NCBI GenBank assembly: GCA_910587925.1
Contig: CAJUOC010000009.1
Span: forward strand, 1-64,000
Source of the DNA: an uncultured Muribaculaceae bacterium
GTDB taxonomy: Bacteria > Bacteroidota > Bacteroidia > Bacteroidales > Muribaculaceae
Reading direction: 5' to 3'
Length of the DNA stretch: 64,000 bases
A model generated the notes under the pieces. That model had not been told where the DNA came from, ran no database searches, and worked only from the letters and a program-made list of their open reading frames with translations. Shown here in pieces: positions 43,858-52,127 of the stretch; position 1 is the first letter of the stretch, and each line of letters starts with the position of its first letter. The translations under genes were made by a program, and so were the position numbers.

Positions 43858-44903
43858 TATGATATGGTCTTACCAGTGAATATAAACTCCAGTCCCGGTA
43901 TAGCTTTGATTATTTTGTTTACTGTAATACAGCACCATATAATACAAATGGCAATGGGCAAAGTCACCGCCATTACGGCAACAGAAGCATATCCTGTTGA
44001 CGACAGCAGCGTATCAAGACCGCTGAGACTAAAGCGGAAGAAGTAGTGGAATGTATAAATTATAAGGCTATTCTGACCAAGTAATATAAAATATCGCCAT
44101 AACCTACCGGCTTCTTTATCATTCACTATTGCCTCCCAACGGCGACATAAGATTGTCATCAGAAAAATTGCCATTATAACCTGAATCTGCACGGCTACGA
44201 ATCCTATTCCAGACGGCATGCCAATCCAATCAAAAGCTGACCAACATGACAAAAGTATAAATGCTACAACCGCTCCATAAACTATAGGACTATATGTAAT
44301 AGACATTTCATACTGAGTTCTGTATCGATTGCACAATACTCCGACCATAAACGGAATATAGAAACGTAGCACAATACTCTCCAAGAAAAACATCTTGGTG
44401 ATTTCTTCCGGCATACGGAAATACATGATGACCAATATCATGTATAGCACTGCAATCGTAAGCGAGGCAATGTCCTTACGAAACATTCTACAGATAACAG
44501 CGACAAGTGCATACATATAGTATAGCACAAATACACATATGAGAAAATAGAATGGATTACTTCCCCTTACCAACGATACAGCATTATCAATCAGCGAAAT
44601 ACAAATAGGGGGGGTAAGATAGCTTTGTCGAAAGACCCATAACAACCCGCAAGACAGCACCGGCAGTAACAACTGCACAGCACGCCGTCGCAGGTTGGGA
44701 ACAATAAATTTATTTGTTCCATTACTGCGGTAACAAAAGAATCCGGCGACAAACATGAAAATCGGCAACTGAAGCATATCCATCACTCGATAAATGAAAG
44801 TACTCATTGCATCGCCTCCGATATTATTCATCAGATGCCAATTAACGACAGAAAACATAGCCAGCCCCTTGAGGATATCGAAGTATTGTATACGCTGCTT
44901 CAT
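43857..44903 (-). CDS. Acyltransferase 3 family membrane protein
   Basis: A 348-residue polytopic membrane protein of the OafA/WecH acyltransferase-3 family. N-terminal FDILKGLAMFSVVNWHLMNN contains the catalytic-type His, FMFVAGFFCYR and LRRRAVQLLLPVL follow (the R-rich cytoplasmic segment), and FFLESIVLRFYIPFMVG lies mid-protein. Such proteins move acetyl or succinyl groups to sugars at the membrane. The start overlaps the upstream glycosyltransferase by 4 bases. A second family member is encoded at 48787-49842. Confidence 0.87.
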   Translation of the reverse strand: MKQRIQYFDILKGLAMFSVVNWHLMNNIGGDAMSTFIYRVMDMLQLPIFMFVAGFFCYRSNGTNKFIVPNLRRRAVQLLLPVLSCGLLWVFRQSYLTPPICISLIDNAVSLVRGSNPFYFLICVFVLYYMYALVAVICRMFRKDIASLTIAVLYMILVIMYFRMPEEITKMFFLESIVLRFYIPFMVGVLCNRYRTQYEMSITYSPIVYGAVVAFILLSCWSAFDWIGMPSGIGFVAVQIQVIMAIFLMTILCRRWEAIVNDKEAGRLWRYFILLGQNSLIIYTFHYFFRFSLSGLDTLLSSTGYASVAVMAVTLPIAICIIWCCITVNKIIKAIPGLEFIFTGKTIS

Positions 44904-45835
44904 GACTTTATCAAATCGAAAATTCCGTACTTCCCAAACACAGCTATTATCTGGCGGTCATTCGCAGTACCGTCGCCGTTATCTATCTTTACATTTATCT
45001 GTGTAAGCCCCCCACTCTGTGCATACGGATTTTCGATATAATCCTGTAGGTACGGCGAACGGGTCTTTACCGATTTTATCAATCTACCACTGTACCGCGT
45101 CATGGCATTGAACCACACATCGTCTGCAGTAGGACAAATAGACATGAAAACCGAGCGGTCAAACGCCTCAGGTTTAAAGGGATGGGAGGGATAAATTGTC
45201 CCTCCCACCCCGGTGAGGAAATTCCTCACCGGGGGGAGGGTGATATCTTCCGTACACCACGACCATGCATTGTATGGCTTCAGTTTTCCATTGTCACCAA
45301 ACTCCATGCGATGAACACGACAGGCATGTACATTCTCAGGATCACTGATATGAGCTCGTATCAATCTTTCAACAATATCATACTCGTATATGATATCATC
45401 ATCAATAGTAATTACAGCTGCATCCGGATATGCTTCAAGAGATGGTATCAGTTTCTTGTAGCTTCGTATATCATCTGTAGGTCTTACTTCCAAGCCGCGC
45501 GACATTTGCCTTATTATAGCTTCTGGTAATGGCTTGGCATAGTCATCATGCGACAACCACAGCACAATACGATTAGGCCGGCATGTTTGTTGCATGATGG
45601 ACTCGATAGCATACGGCACTTCCATTAGTCTATCACCATATGAGGTAAGGGATACTATTATATCATTGCGACAATAACGTTTATCAGTTACACCCGATTC
45701 TTTAGACCATAATATAGACTGCTCAAGTGAGGCTCGACGAATATCAAACCGGGCACAATCAAGCTCTGCTTTAATTGCTCGCGCGCCGGGCGTATCTCCC
45801 AAGGCTATACGCTTCAAATAATTAAAAATCTTCAC
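44900..45835 (-). CDS. GT-A-fold glycosyltransferase with internal palindromes
   Basis: A 311-residue protein with DIIVSLTSYGDRLMEVPYAI and SIMQQTCRPNRIVLWLSHDD, then AVITIDDDIIYEYDIVERLI (D-D-D metal motif), NFLTGVGGTIYPSHPF and CPTADDVWFNAMT, a conserved set in a glycosyltransferase family of O-antigen and capsule loci. The sequence coding for ITLPPVRNFLTGVGGT coincides with two strong inverted repeats (45183-45240) much GC-richer than the rest of the gene. Its start overlaps the GT2 gene by 4 bases. Acceptor and donor unknown. Confidence 0.82.
   Translation of the reverse strand: MKIFNYLKRIALGDTPGARAIKAELDCARFDIRRASLEQSILWSKESGVTDKRYCRNDIIVSLTSYGDRLMEVPYAIESIMQQTCRPNRIVLWLSHDDYAKPLPEAIIRQMSRGLEVRPTDDIRSYKKLIPSLEAYPDAAVITIDDDIIYEYDIVERLIRAHISDPENVHACRVHRMEFGDNGKLKPYNAWSWCTEDITLPPVRNFLTGVGGTIYPSHPFKPEAFDRSVFMSICPTADDVWFNAMTRYSGRLIKSVKTRSPYLQDYIENPYAQSGGLTQINVKIDNGDGTANDRQIIAVFGKYGIFDLIKS
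45183..45240. repeat. Competing inverted repeats inside a glycosyltransferase gene
   Basis: TGGGAGGGA (45183-45191) pairs with TCCCTCCCA (45199-45207), 9 bp, loop 7. CCCCGGTGAGGAA (45208-45220) pairs with TTCCTCACCGGGG (45222-45234), 13 bp, and that second stem can extend by pairing GGAGGG (45235-45240) with CCCTCC (45200-45205), which would break the first. Confidence 0.9.
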
Positions 45836-46797
45836 GATTTTAAATCAATATATTTAAAATACAGTTTCAATAGTAAATGGCAGTGTGCAGCAATCGGTAC
45901 TATCCGGCTCAACTTTCCATATATCTCCGGATGTCTTTGATAATATCCTGTCACTTCCGGCCATACACTATACCATCTGTCTATATCGCGTGTTTCACGA
46001 TTATACAGCAAGGCTCCCTTTGCGCGCGCTTTATAGCTCAATACCACCTCACGGCCTTCGTTTCCATAAGCGGAGAAGAAATCGTCAAGCTTTAGAGCAT
46101 TTGGGATAAAATACCGCTCCAACATTTCACTATGTCGACTCTTAGTTATTGATTGAGGGTTTGTGAGATCATAATGGTAACACACCGTATCATCTTCTAC
46201 CGAAGTTACTTTATCAGCAACTGCGTATGCTCGCATTACTACGTTGACATCTTCACCTGAATTTATGCCTTCAAAAGGATATATGCAATACCTTTCTACC
46301 AATGACAGACGCACGAGTTGCATACATAAACTCCAATAGTATTTACCTTCCAACATAGCCTTCATGCCGGGGCCGCTGTAATGCTGACATGGACGGCGAA
46401 ATGAACTATCGACATTATGGTAGATTATTGCCCCTTGACAAATATCCGCTTGTGCCTCAGATGCTCGAATGTATAGACTTTCATAATAGCAAGCGTCGAC
46501 CCAGTCATCCGGGTCACAGTGTATCATATACTCTCCTTTTGCTGCCTTCATACCTATACGACGTGCGAGCGCTTGCCCCGAGTTTTTGGGAGTACGAAGG
46601 AGGCGGATGTCAGGCTGGCGTTGCGGATAGTCTGCCATCACTCGGCGTAACACATCCATTGAACGGTCGGTAGTACAGTCATCTACAAAGATATATTCGA
46701 CCTCGCGCAGAGTCTGACCAAACAGACTACGCGCACATCGTTCGATATACTTCTCCGCTCCGTATACAGGTATTATGACTGAGACCTTATACGACAT
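45832..46797 (-). CDS. GT2-family glycosyltransferase
   Basis: A 321-residue GT-A enzyme: KVSVIIPVYGAEKYIERCA, VEYIFVDDCTTDRSMDVL, and GEYMIHCDPDDWVD as the DxD-type metal motif. A C-terminal tail with hydrophobic HCHLLLKLYF is common in this subgroup. It overlaps the small membrane-protein gene by 11 bases and the next glycosyltransferase by 4, so it is cotranscribed with both. Confidence 0.92.
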   Translation of the reverse strand: MSYKVSVIIPVYGAEKYIERCARSLFGQTLREVEYIFVDDCTTDRSMDVLRRVMADYPQRQPDIRLLRTPKNSGQALARRIGMKAAKGEYMIHCDPDDWVDACYYESLYIRASEAQADICQGAIIYHNVDSSFRRPCQHYSGPGMKAMLEGKYYWSLCMQLVRLSLVERYCIYPFEGINSGEDVNVVMRAYAVADKVTSVEDDTVCYHYDLTNPQSITKSRHSEMLERYFIPNALKLDDFFSAYGNEGREVVLSYKARAKGALLYNRETRDIDRWYSVWPEVTGYYQRHPEIYGKLSRIVPIAAHCHLLLKLYFKYIDLKS

Positions 46798-47326
46798 CTT
46801 GCTGGGTCAAGTTTGATGGCTGGGATGACTTTTGTAGCGAGGCATTATTCCCAGGCACATTATCGATTTTATCATTTGTCAATGCCTTTATACCTGCGGC
46901 TATGTCACGCTGTCCTTTCCCGAAATCATCGAGCTTCGCCTGTATTGACCCCTCTAGCAGGGTCATGTCGTTGGCTAAACGAGATATGCGATCGGCTGCC
47001 GAATTAATCTTCTCAAACTGCCGGTGCATTTCATTGTTTGAGGTATAGGTGTACATTATCGCGAATATCGACAATGTAATCGACAGCAGTGTAGAGGCAT
47101 CTGAGATTACACGCATTATTGCTCCTGCATCAACGACTTTCACAAATAGAAATAGTGCAAGCAATACAATTATTGCAAGTCCCATGATTATGATAATCCA
47201 CCAAAAATGCGGATTCTTTCGGCACATGCCATCGCCCCAAGTCAAAGGGCACATGTGCGAACAAGAATTTTGCGGCTCCACTCCGCAATGAGGTACCCTC
47301 GGCTGATTATTTGCTTCAGATGGCAT
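46787..47326 (-). CDS. Small two-helix membrane protein with cysteine-rich N-terminus, unknown function
   Basis: A 179-residue protein I do not recognise. The N-terminal 40 residues contain four cysteines (C14, C22, C26, C35) and several His, possibly metal-binding. Two membrane helices follow (about 42-66, WWIIIIMGLAIIVLLALFLF; about 75-97, SDASTLLSITLSIFAIMYTY), then a coiled-coil-like segment (about 98-150) and a polar tail. The coiled coil after two helices suggests an inner-membrane scaffold. It lies inside a glycosyltransferase operon, overlapping the preceding small gene by 11 bases and the next glycosyltransferase by 11. It is not a Wzx, Wzz or Wza protein. A chain-length or assembly role is only a guess. 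Confidence 0.6.
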   Translation of the reverse strand: MPSEANNQPRVPHCGVEPQNSCSHMCPLTWGDGMCRKNPHFWWIIIIMGLAIIVLLALFLFVKVVDAGAIMRVISDASTLLSITLSIFAIMYTYTSNNEMHRQFEKINSAADRISRLANDMTLLEGSIQAKLDDFGKGQRDIAAGIKALTNDKIDNVPGNNASLQKSSQPSNLTQQDVV

Positions 47327-47717
47327 CTGATTGATTATTTATTTCTGTCTGAAAATCGTCAAACACAGCACGCAGTATGCTCATTCCTGTAGCAAACAGC
47401 TCTGAAATATCATTCATAGAGTAGGCAAATTGTTCAAAGCATACCCATACCAGCTCAACATCATTTTCTTTCTCTACTACAGTTTTGGCGGCCTTATACT
47501 GACGATTTAGTGTGTTGATTGCTCTATATACGACCAACTCGTTGTCTTCAATCTGATATATCCTTGGTAGAATCAAGCGAAAGTAGTTTGGTGACGAGTT
47601 GTCGTATACAAAGACGTAATATAGGTCATTGTACTTAAATTGTATATATTCGTCTGTTGATTCTGCCGAGGGCTTAACATCTCGGGAACTAAGAAATTGT
47701 TTAAAACGGGATATCAT
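47316..47717 (-). CDS. YbjN/secretion-chaperone-like small protein, unknown function
   Basis: A 133-residue soluble protein. The alternation DEYIQFKYNDLYYVFVYDN, YFRLILPRIYQIED, AINTLNRQYKAAKTVVEKEN and DVELVWVCFEQF resembles the YbjN / type III secretion chaperone-like alpha/beta fold (strands, helix, strands, final helix). No catalytic motif is evident. It starts 2 bases after the pyruvyl transferase gene ends and overlaps the small membrane protein gene by 11 bases, so the two probably work together. Function unknown; fold assignment is from pattern only. Confidence 0.55.
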   Translation of the reverse strand: MISRFKQFLSSRDVKPSAESTDEYIQFKYNDLYYVFVYDNSSPNYFRLILPRIYQIEDNELVVYRAINTLNRQYKAAKTVVEKENDVELVWVCFEQFAYSMNDISELFATGMSILRAVFDDFQTEINNQSDAI

Positions 47718-47719
47718 GA

Positions 47720-48796
47720 TTATGCTGGAAGGTGTGTGCGGAGGAATGAGAGGGAGTCTGGACGAGCGGTGGCAAGTCGGTCGTCGACGGCAGCCCAGTC
47801 AATGGGGGCAGTCGACGCAGTGGTACGGTCGACGAGGCCGGTGAGGGTGAGCAGAGAGGTGATGCGACCGGCGCCGCGCCGCTCGTTTACGATGCTTGCA
47901 AACGGGCGATGGAATAATATGGAGAATACAGTCCCGTGAAATGAATCTGTGACGATATATTCGCATCTGTCAAATGCTGCCAGCCAACTCTCGACAGATG
48001 CTTTTTCGCCGTCGGAAGTCTTTGCACCGAGGGTATGGATACGCAGACCGAGCCGGGATGCCATGCGCTCTGCCTCATCCATCTTGGCAGGCGTTGGGTC
48101 GAGGAAATACACGCCCAATGAGCCTGATGGAACTGTTGCAGATGCTTCCGGCGTGATAAGGCTGCGATAATCATCGGCGCTAAGCAATAATGTGGGATCA
48201 AGCACGAGTGTAGCCTCAGTATTAAGATGTCGACGGCATAACTCCACTGCACCGCTTTCCCGCACCGATACACCTGAAAAACGGGAGATAAGACGACGAG
48301 ACTGCTCTGTCTGCTCGGCATTCATCTCCCACTCGTCTGTTCCGAATGACGCGGCATATGCGACAAGTCGCATACCGGCAGCGGCATAGCCACCAAACAT
48401 TGCCGTCAGCTGTCCCGGCGTAAGATTATAACGCGGTCGCCATACCTGGTCGCTGCCCACCACATAAGCATCAAAAGCATCAGAGGCCCAGTGGCGCTCA
48501 CTGCAACATCTCTCGCCACTTGACATAGCGATATGCCGACGACAGAAATCTTGCATGTGTCGGCAACCGCGTCGCCACTGGCGCGTATGCTCCACGACAT
48601 GTCGCCCGCGTGTACGAAGCACTTGATGCGCAAACCAGCGCAGGTCAATACTCAGTCGCTCCCGCCGTGTATAGTCGCCGTAGCTAATCGTGACAGGCGT
48701 ATGTCCGAGGCGGATTAGGACTTGCTGCAGAGCCCAATTTTGAAGAATACCTCCGTAATTGGCCCGCAGGGGTTGGGTAAGTATTCCTATACGCAT
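47720..48796 (-). CDS. Polysaccharide pyruvyl transferase family protein
   Basis: A 358-residue GT-B-like enzyme that adds pyruvate ketals to sugars, giving the polymer negative charge. Family motifs are GILTQPLRANYGGILQNWAL at the N-terminus, AYVVGSDQVWRPRYN, LVAYAASFGTDEW, and EYIVTDSFHGTVFSILFHRP near the C-terminus. Its start overlaps the acyltransferase stop by 10 bases. Composition is intermediate between the GC-rich flanks and the AT-rich cassette downstream. Confidence 0.92.
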   Translation of the reverse strand: MRIGILTQPLRANYGGILQNWALQQVLIRLGHTPVTISYGDYTRRERLSIDLRWFAHQVLRTRGRHVVEHTRQWRRGCRHMQDFCRRHIAMSSGERCCSERHWASDAFDAYVVGSDQVWRPRYNLTPGQLTAMFGGYAAAGMRLVAYAASFGTDEWEMNAEQTEQSRRLISRFSGVSVRESGAVELCRRHLNTEATLVLDPTLLLSADDYRSLITPEASATVPSGSLGVYFLDPTPAKMDEAERMASRLGLRIHTLGAKTSDGEKASVESWLAAFDRCEYIVTDSFHGTVFSILFHRPFASIVNERRGAGRITSLLTLTGLVDRTTASTAPIDWAAVDDRLATARPDSLSFLRTHLPA

Positions 48797-49842
48797 TCGC
48801 TATCGTTGCTATAGGGACTCGTTTTACTCCCGAAATTTGATATGCATGACAACAACATACAGAACTTGCTCCATAAGTAGCGGCGTGATGCGTCGAGGCA
48901 TACGCCGACGGTAAAGAATATCGACACGAGCACGACTACATAGCCGCAATACTCGGCATGTGTATGGGTTGCATACAGGCCGCTGAAGAGGTCGTGGTAC
49001 AATTCTATTTGCGAGGTGTGTAATAAATATGCCCCAAAAGAGCCGGCTGCGACCCAGTTGATAAAGCGGTTGGGGCCAATCCGCATACCCGCAAAAGCGA
49101 GCAACAGCGATAACGCTGCCAGTATATTGAGCGGCGATATGTAGCTAAGCATGTAATCAAATCCCGTAGGCAGGAGCGACACTGCGAGTGCGACCGTGGC
49201 CACCACTGATGCAAGGTATGTGTATTTCCACCCGTTCCAATTACAAATATCGGATTTATAGACTTTTATATATCGCGCAATCAGATATAGACCTATAAAC
49301 GACATTGTGGAGTATCCCATCTGCATGGCCGACTGTCGCGGTACAAGATTGCCATACAGTGTCTGAAAGGCAAAAAATGCAATCAGTGCCACTGTTAACT
49401 GCCGTCGTGGGGCAGTCTCGACAAAGGAGTTAAGCGCCGGCGCTAAAATCATCAGACCGATATAGCATACCACAAACCAATGTCGGGCACCAAGCGCTTC
49501 CATCACCAGCAATACGCCCGACAATTGAATCAGCCCCGCCGCATAGCATACTGCCATGACCAAATAGCCAAAAAATGCACACTGAAATATAAGCTTGGCC
49601 ACTGAAGACAATCGCAGCCGCATGCCAAACCATCCTGAGATGAGCACAAACACATCCACTCCGACCAAAGTAGCGTATTGCACGGCAAGGCGGACAAGCG
49701 TCCAAACGGGCTCGGCATGCAACTCTTCCATTGATGGACTGCCAATAGAAAAGAAATCAGTATGAAGCACCAAAATAAATATGGTGGCAATGATACGCAG
49801 CAACTCGATATTGCTCTGGCGCTCCATGCGAGTATTACTCAT
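48787..49842 (-). CDS. Acyltransferase 3 family membrane protein
   Basis: A 351-residue multi-pass membrane protein with the acyltransferase-3 signature QSNIELLRIIATIFILVLH (His of the first helix), GVDVFVLISGWFGMRLR and ARHWFVVCYIGLMILAPALN. It probably adds acetyl or a similar group to the polysaccharide. First biosynthetic gene after the antiterminator, with a 35-base gap. The ATG at 49842 is used; a TTG at 49872 gives an unlikely extension, and an ATG at 49827 is also possible. Confidence 0.85.
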   Translation of the reverse strand: MSNTRMERQSNIELLRIIATIFILVLHTDFFSIGSPSMEELHAEPVWTLVRLAVQYATLVGVDVFVLISGWFGMRLRLSSVAKLIFQCAFFGYLVMAVCYAAGLIQLSGVLLVMEALGARHWFVVCYIGLMILAPALNSFVETAPRRQLTVALIAFFAFQTLYGNLVPRQSAMQMGYSTMSFIGLYLIARYIKVYKSDICNWNGWKYTYLASVVATVALAVSLLPTGFDYMLSYISPLNILAALSLLLAFAGMRIGPNRFINWVAAGSFGAYLLHTSQIELYHDLFSGLYATHTHAEYCGYVVVLVSIFFTVGVCLDASRRYLWSKFCMLLSCISNFGSKTSPYSNDSECV

Positions 49843-49877
49843 GTGTTGTTTGTTGACAGCAATAACTTTCAACTATG

Positions 49878-50417
49878 TCAGTCGAGGGGTTGGAGGAGGG
49901 AGGAGTGGAGGAAGGGGAGGGCGACGGCGCAGATGCCTTCGATCTGCACGACGACGCGGCGGTCGCGACGCACTCGGCGCACTCGGCCCTCGGCGCCTTT
50001 GAAGATGCCGTCGGTCACGCGCACGCGCTGGCCGGTGGCGTAGGCCGGGCCGGGCGAGTCGATAAAGAGGAGTCCGGCGTCGGGCGCGGAGCTGACGAGC
50101 ATAAACATGTGCATCTCGCTGTCGGGGATTGCCTGCGGTGTGGTATGCCCGGCATCGCGGTAGATGTAAAAGGGGCGGCCTGACTGCAATGCCTCGCGCT
50201 CAAGGTCGAGCAGCTGCCCGGCGGGAGCCTGTACAAACAGCAGGCGGCTCACAGCGGGGCGCTCTATCTTGTGGCCGCGGGAGTCAATAGTCTGCGCCAG
50301 CGGGAGATACACGGCATCGACAAGCGCCGAAAGCCGGTCGCGTGTGTCAAACTCGCGGCCGGGCCGCACATTGAGTGCATACCAGCGTGATGTGTCTGTA
50401 TCGTGCTCTGCGGGCAT
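49878..50417 (-). CDS. NusG-like transcription antiterminator (UpxY type) heading the polysaccharide locus
   Basis: A 179-residue NusG paralogue. The NGN domain starts SRWYALNVRPGREFDTRDRL and includes YLPLAQ and RPAVSRLLFVQ; a C-terminal KOW domain reads GQRVRVTDGIFKGAEGRVRR. In Bacteroides, UpxY proteins bind the leader of their own capsule operon and let polymerase read through it. Here it is the first gene after a strong promoter and a leader of about 200 nt, upstream of some 17 polysaccharide genes on the same strand, which fits that model. The ATG at 50417 gives a standard start; longer frames run back through the promoter. Confidence 0.9.
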   Translation of the reverse strand: MPAEHDTDTSRWYALNVRPGREFDTRDRLSALVDAVYLPLAQTIDSRGHKIERPAVSRLLFVQAPAGQLLDLEREALQSGRPFYIYRDAGHTTPQAIPDSEMHMFMLVSSAPDAGLLFIDSPGPAYATGQRVRVTDGIFKGAEGRVRRVRRDRRVVVQIEGICAVALPFLHSSLLQPLD

Positions 50418-50614
50418 CTGACTCTGATTGTCGCCGCGCCGGCGGGGTGCCTTTGCAGGCGGCCGGATACTTCGCTCCCTCGCCCGGCTGGATGAGCCGG
50501 GCCTGAGGACGCGGACAGACCGGCTCGGCTCCGTCGCCGCTCCGATACTCTTCGCTGCCTCTGTCTCAGCGCAGGCCGAAGTATCCGGGGCCGCCGTATC
50601 GGGCGGCCGTTTTC
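50418..50614 (-). promoter_or_regulatory. Structured leader of the polysaccharide operon with competing pairings
   Basis: Segment C (50577-50586, CGAAGTATCC on the plus strand, then GGCCGCC to 50595) is transcribed first. It can pair with segment A (50458-50474) over 10 bp plus 7 bp with a 2-nt bulge, or less perfectly with segment B (50544-50554, GATACTCTTCG), an imperfect direct repeat of A. A stable 7-bp hairpin (CCCGGCT 50483-50489 / AGCCGGG 50495-50501) lies between A and B. Mutually exclusive C:B and C:A pairings look like an attenuator or antiterminator target. No gene is seen here. Confidence 0.6.
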
Positions 50615-50620
50615 CGTGTG

Positions 50621-50652
50621 CAAAGGTAGGCAATTCCGCTCTAATATGCAAA
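50621..50652 (-). promoter_or_regulatory. Promoter of the polysaccharide operon
   Basis: On the minus strand: -33 TTTG (50649-50652), 20-base spacer, -7 TACCTTTG (50621-50628). Start near 50614. It is back to back with the rhomboid promoter 35-95 bases away. Confidence 0.75.
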
Positions 50653-50686
50653 ACCGCCGCGGCAAGCGCCGCGCGCCGACTTGGAT

Positions 50687-50717
50687 TTTGCGGTACGGCC
50701 ATTTTTGCGTACTTTTG
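50687..50717 (+). promoter_or_regulatory. Promoter of the rhomboid gene cluster
   Basis: A -33 TTTG (50687-50690), 19-base spacer and -7 TACTTTTG (50710-50717); the ATG at 50740 follows after a leader of about 17 nt. Confidence 0.75.
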
Positions 50718-50739
50718 CGCGGTACAATCAAAAAAGAAG

Positions 50740-51480
50740 ATGAATTTCCTACAACGCATACCTCCTGTAGTAGGCAATCTGCTTATCATAAACGTAATCC
50801 TCTGGGCTGTGCCGGCGTTCATACCCTCGCTCGGACGCACCATGGAGAATTATCTGGCGCTGCACTATTTCACATCGCCGGGCTTCAACGTGGCCCAGCT
50901 GGTGACATATATGTTTCTGCACGCGGGGCTCGGCCATCTGTTTTTCAACATGTTTGCCCTGGTGGTATTCGGAGCGCCCATCGAGTGGACAATGGGCTCG
51001 CGCCGCTTTCTCTTCTACTACATCACTTGCGGTATAGTGGCAGGTCTGGTGCAGATGGGAGTATTTGCCGTCATGATAGACAAGTACACTACCATGTTTT
51101 CGGCGGCGGAATACGACGAGATAATACGCCGCGGCTGGGAGCTGATGCGCCAGGGCTACAATTTCACCGACCCGACGCTCGGCACCCTCAACGCTCTGGT
51201 CAACACCCCGATGGTGGGCGCCTCGGGAGCCGTATACGGCGTGATACTCGCCCTGGGTATGCTCTTTCCCAACCAACCGATGTATCTCTTCTTCATCCCC
51301 TATCCCATCAAGGCCAAATGGCTGGTGATAGGCTATGCCGTGATTGAGCTGGCACAGGGGATGGGCAATATGGTGACCAACGTGGCCCACTTCGCGCATC
51401 TCGGCGGCATGATTGCCGGTGTGGCGCTCATACTATACTGGCGCCGTCGCGGGGTATTCAACAATCACTGGTTTTTCTGA
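50740..51480 (+). CDS. Rhomboid-family intramembrane serine protease
   Basis: A 246-residue rhomboid with all signature residues: H61-x4-H66-x3-N70 in FLHAGLGHLFFNM, the catalytic S162 in GASGAVYG, and the catalytic H220 in HFAHLGGM. About six membrane helices. It cleaves membrane-embedded substrates; substrates are unknown. The ATG at 50740 follows the promoter; the frame upstream to 50428 overlaps the divergent operon's leader. Its stop shares one base with the start of the next, related gene. Confidence 0.93.
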   Translation: MNFLQRIPPVVGNLLIINVILWAVPAFIPSLGRTMENYLALHYFTSPGFNVAQLVTYMFLHAGLGHLFFNMFALVVFGAPIEWTMGSRRFLFYYITCGIVAGLVQMGVFAVMIDKYTTMFSAAEYDEIIRRGWELMRQGYNFTDPTLGTLNALVNTPMVGASGAVYGVILALGMLFPNQPMYLFFIPYPIKAKWLVIGYAVIELAQGMGNMVTNVAHFAHLGGMIAGVALILYWRRRGVFNNHWFF

Positions 51481-52127
51481 TGGCTGCAGGCCCGAAGCGA
51501 TACCTGGGTGTGATACCGGCACTGGCCGTGGTGGTGTTGTACGCCGCCGGGGTGCAGTCGCCGTCACTGTCGGCATCGACTGTGGTATCGGCTCCATACA
51601 GCCTGCTTACCTACACCGTCTCGCACGCCGGCTGGCTCCACGCCGGAGCCAATGCCGCCATGCTGCTCATCGCGGCCGAGGCGGCCATACGCCTCGGCGG
51701 AGCGGCGCGCGCCGCTCTGGTCGCTCTCGCGGCCGCCGTAGCCGCGGGGCTTATATTTTGCGCGGCCACCGCGGCGCTCAATCCCGACGCCACTCTCGAG
51801 GGAGCCTCTGCCGTGGCGCTTGCCCTCGCTGCCTATGATACGACTTTAATGCGCGCGCGTATACCTATATACCTGCTGGGGCTCCTGGCCGTAGCTATGA
51901 TTTTTGGTCCTAACGCCGGCGGCGGCCTGGCCCACTGCGCCGGTTTTGCCGTCGGGCTGGCTTTTGCCTCAGTCCATAACCGCCGCTCCGAGCGCCTCCG
52001 CGCTCATATGCTGGCCGAGCGCGACCGCATACGCCGCAAGGCCGAGGATTCGGGCTACGCTTCGCTCACACCCGGCGAGCGCAATCTACTCCACACACCA
52101 ATTCTGAAAGAAAATGTCATCAAATAG
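51480..52127 (+). CDS. Second, divergent rhomboid-like membrane protein
   Basis: A 215-residue multi-helix protein. H49-x4-H54-x3-N58 in SHAGWLHAGANAAM copies the rhomboid H-x4-H-x3-N pattern. S110 in LEGASAVALA and H152 in LAHCAGFAVG occupy the catalytic positions, although the Ser motif is GASA rather than GASG. So activity may be retained, altered or lost. It begins at the stop of the first rhomboid (TGATG), which suggests coexpression of a pair. The C-terminal Arg/Glu-rich tail (about 165-215) is cytoplasmic. Confidence 0.75.
   Translation: MAAGPKRYLGVIPALAVVVLYAAGVQSPSLSASTVVSAPYSLLTYTVSHAGWLHAGANAAMLLIAAEAAIRLGGAARAALVALAAAVAAGLIFCAATAALNPDATLEGASAVALALAAYDTTLMRARIPIYLLGLLAVAMIFGPNAGGGLAHCAGFAVGLAFASVHNRRSERLRAHMLAERDRIRRKAEDSGYASLTPGERNLLHTPILKENVIK

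Noticed and set aside
50428..50843. Extended N-termini for the rhomboid and the NusG-like protein
   Set aside because: The extensions cross each other's promoters and leader; the starts at 50740 and 50417 give standard family N-termini.
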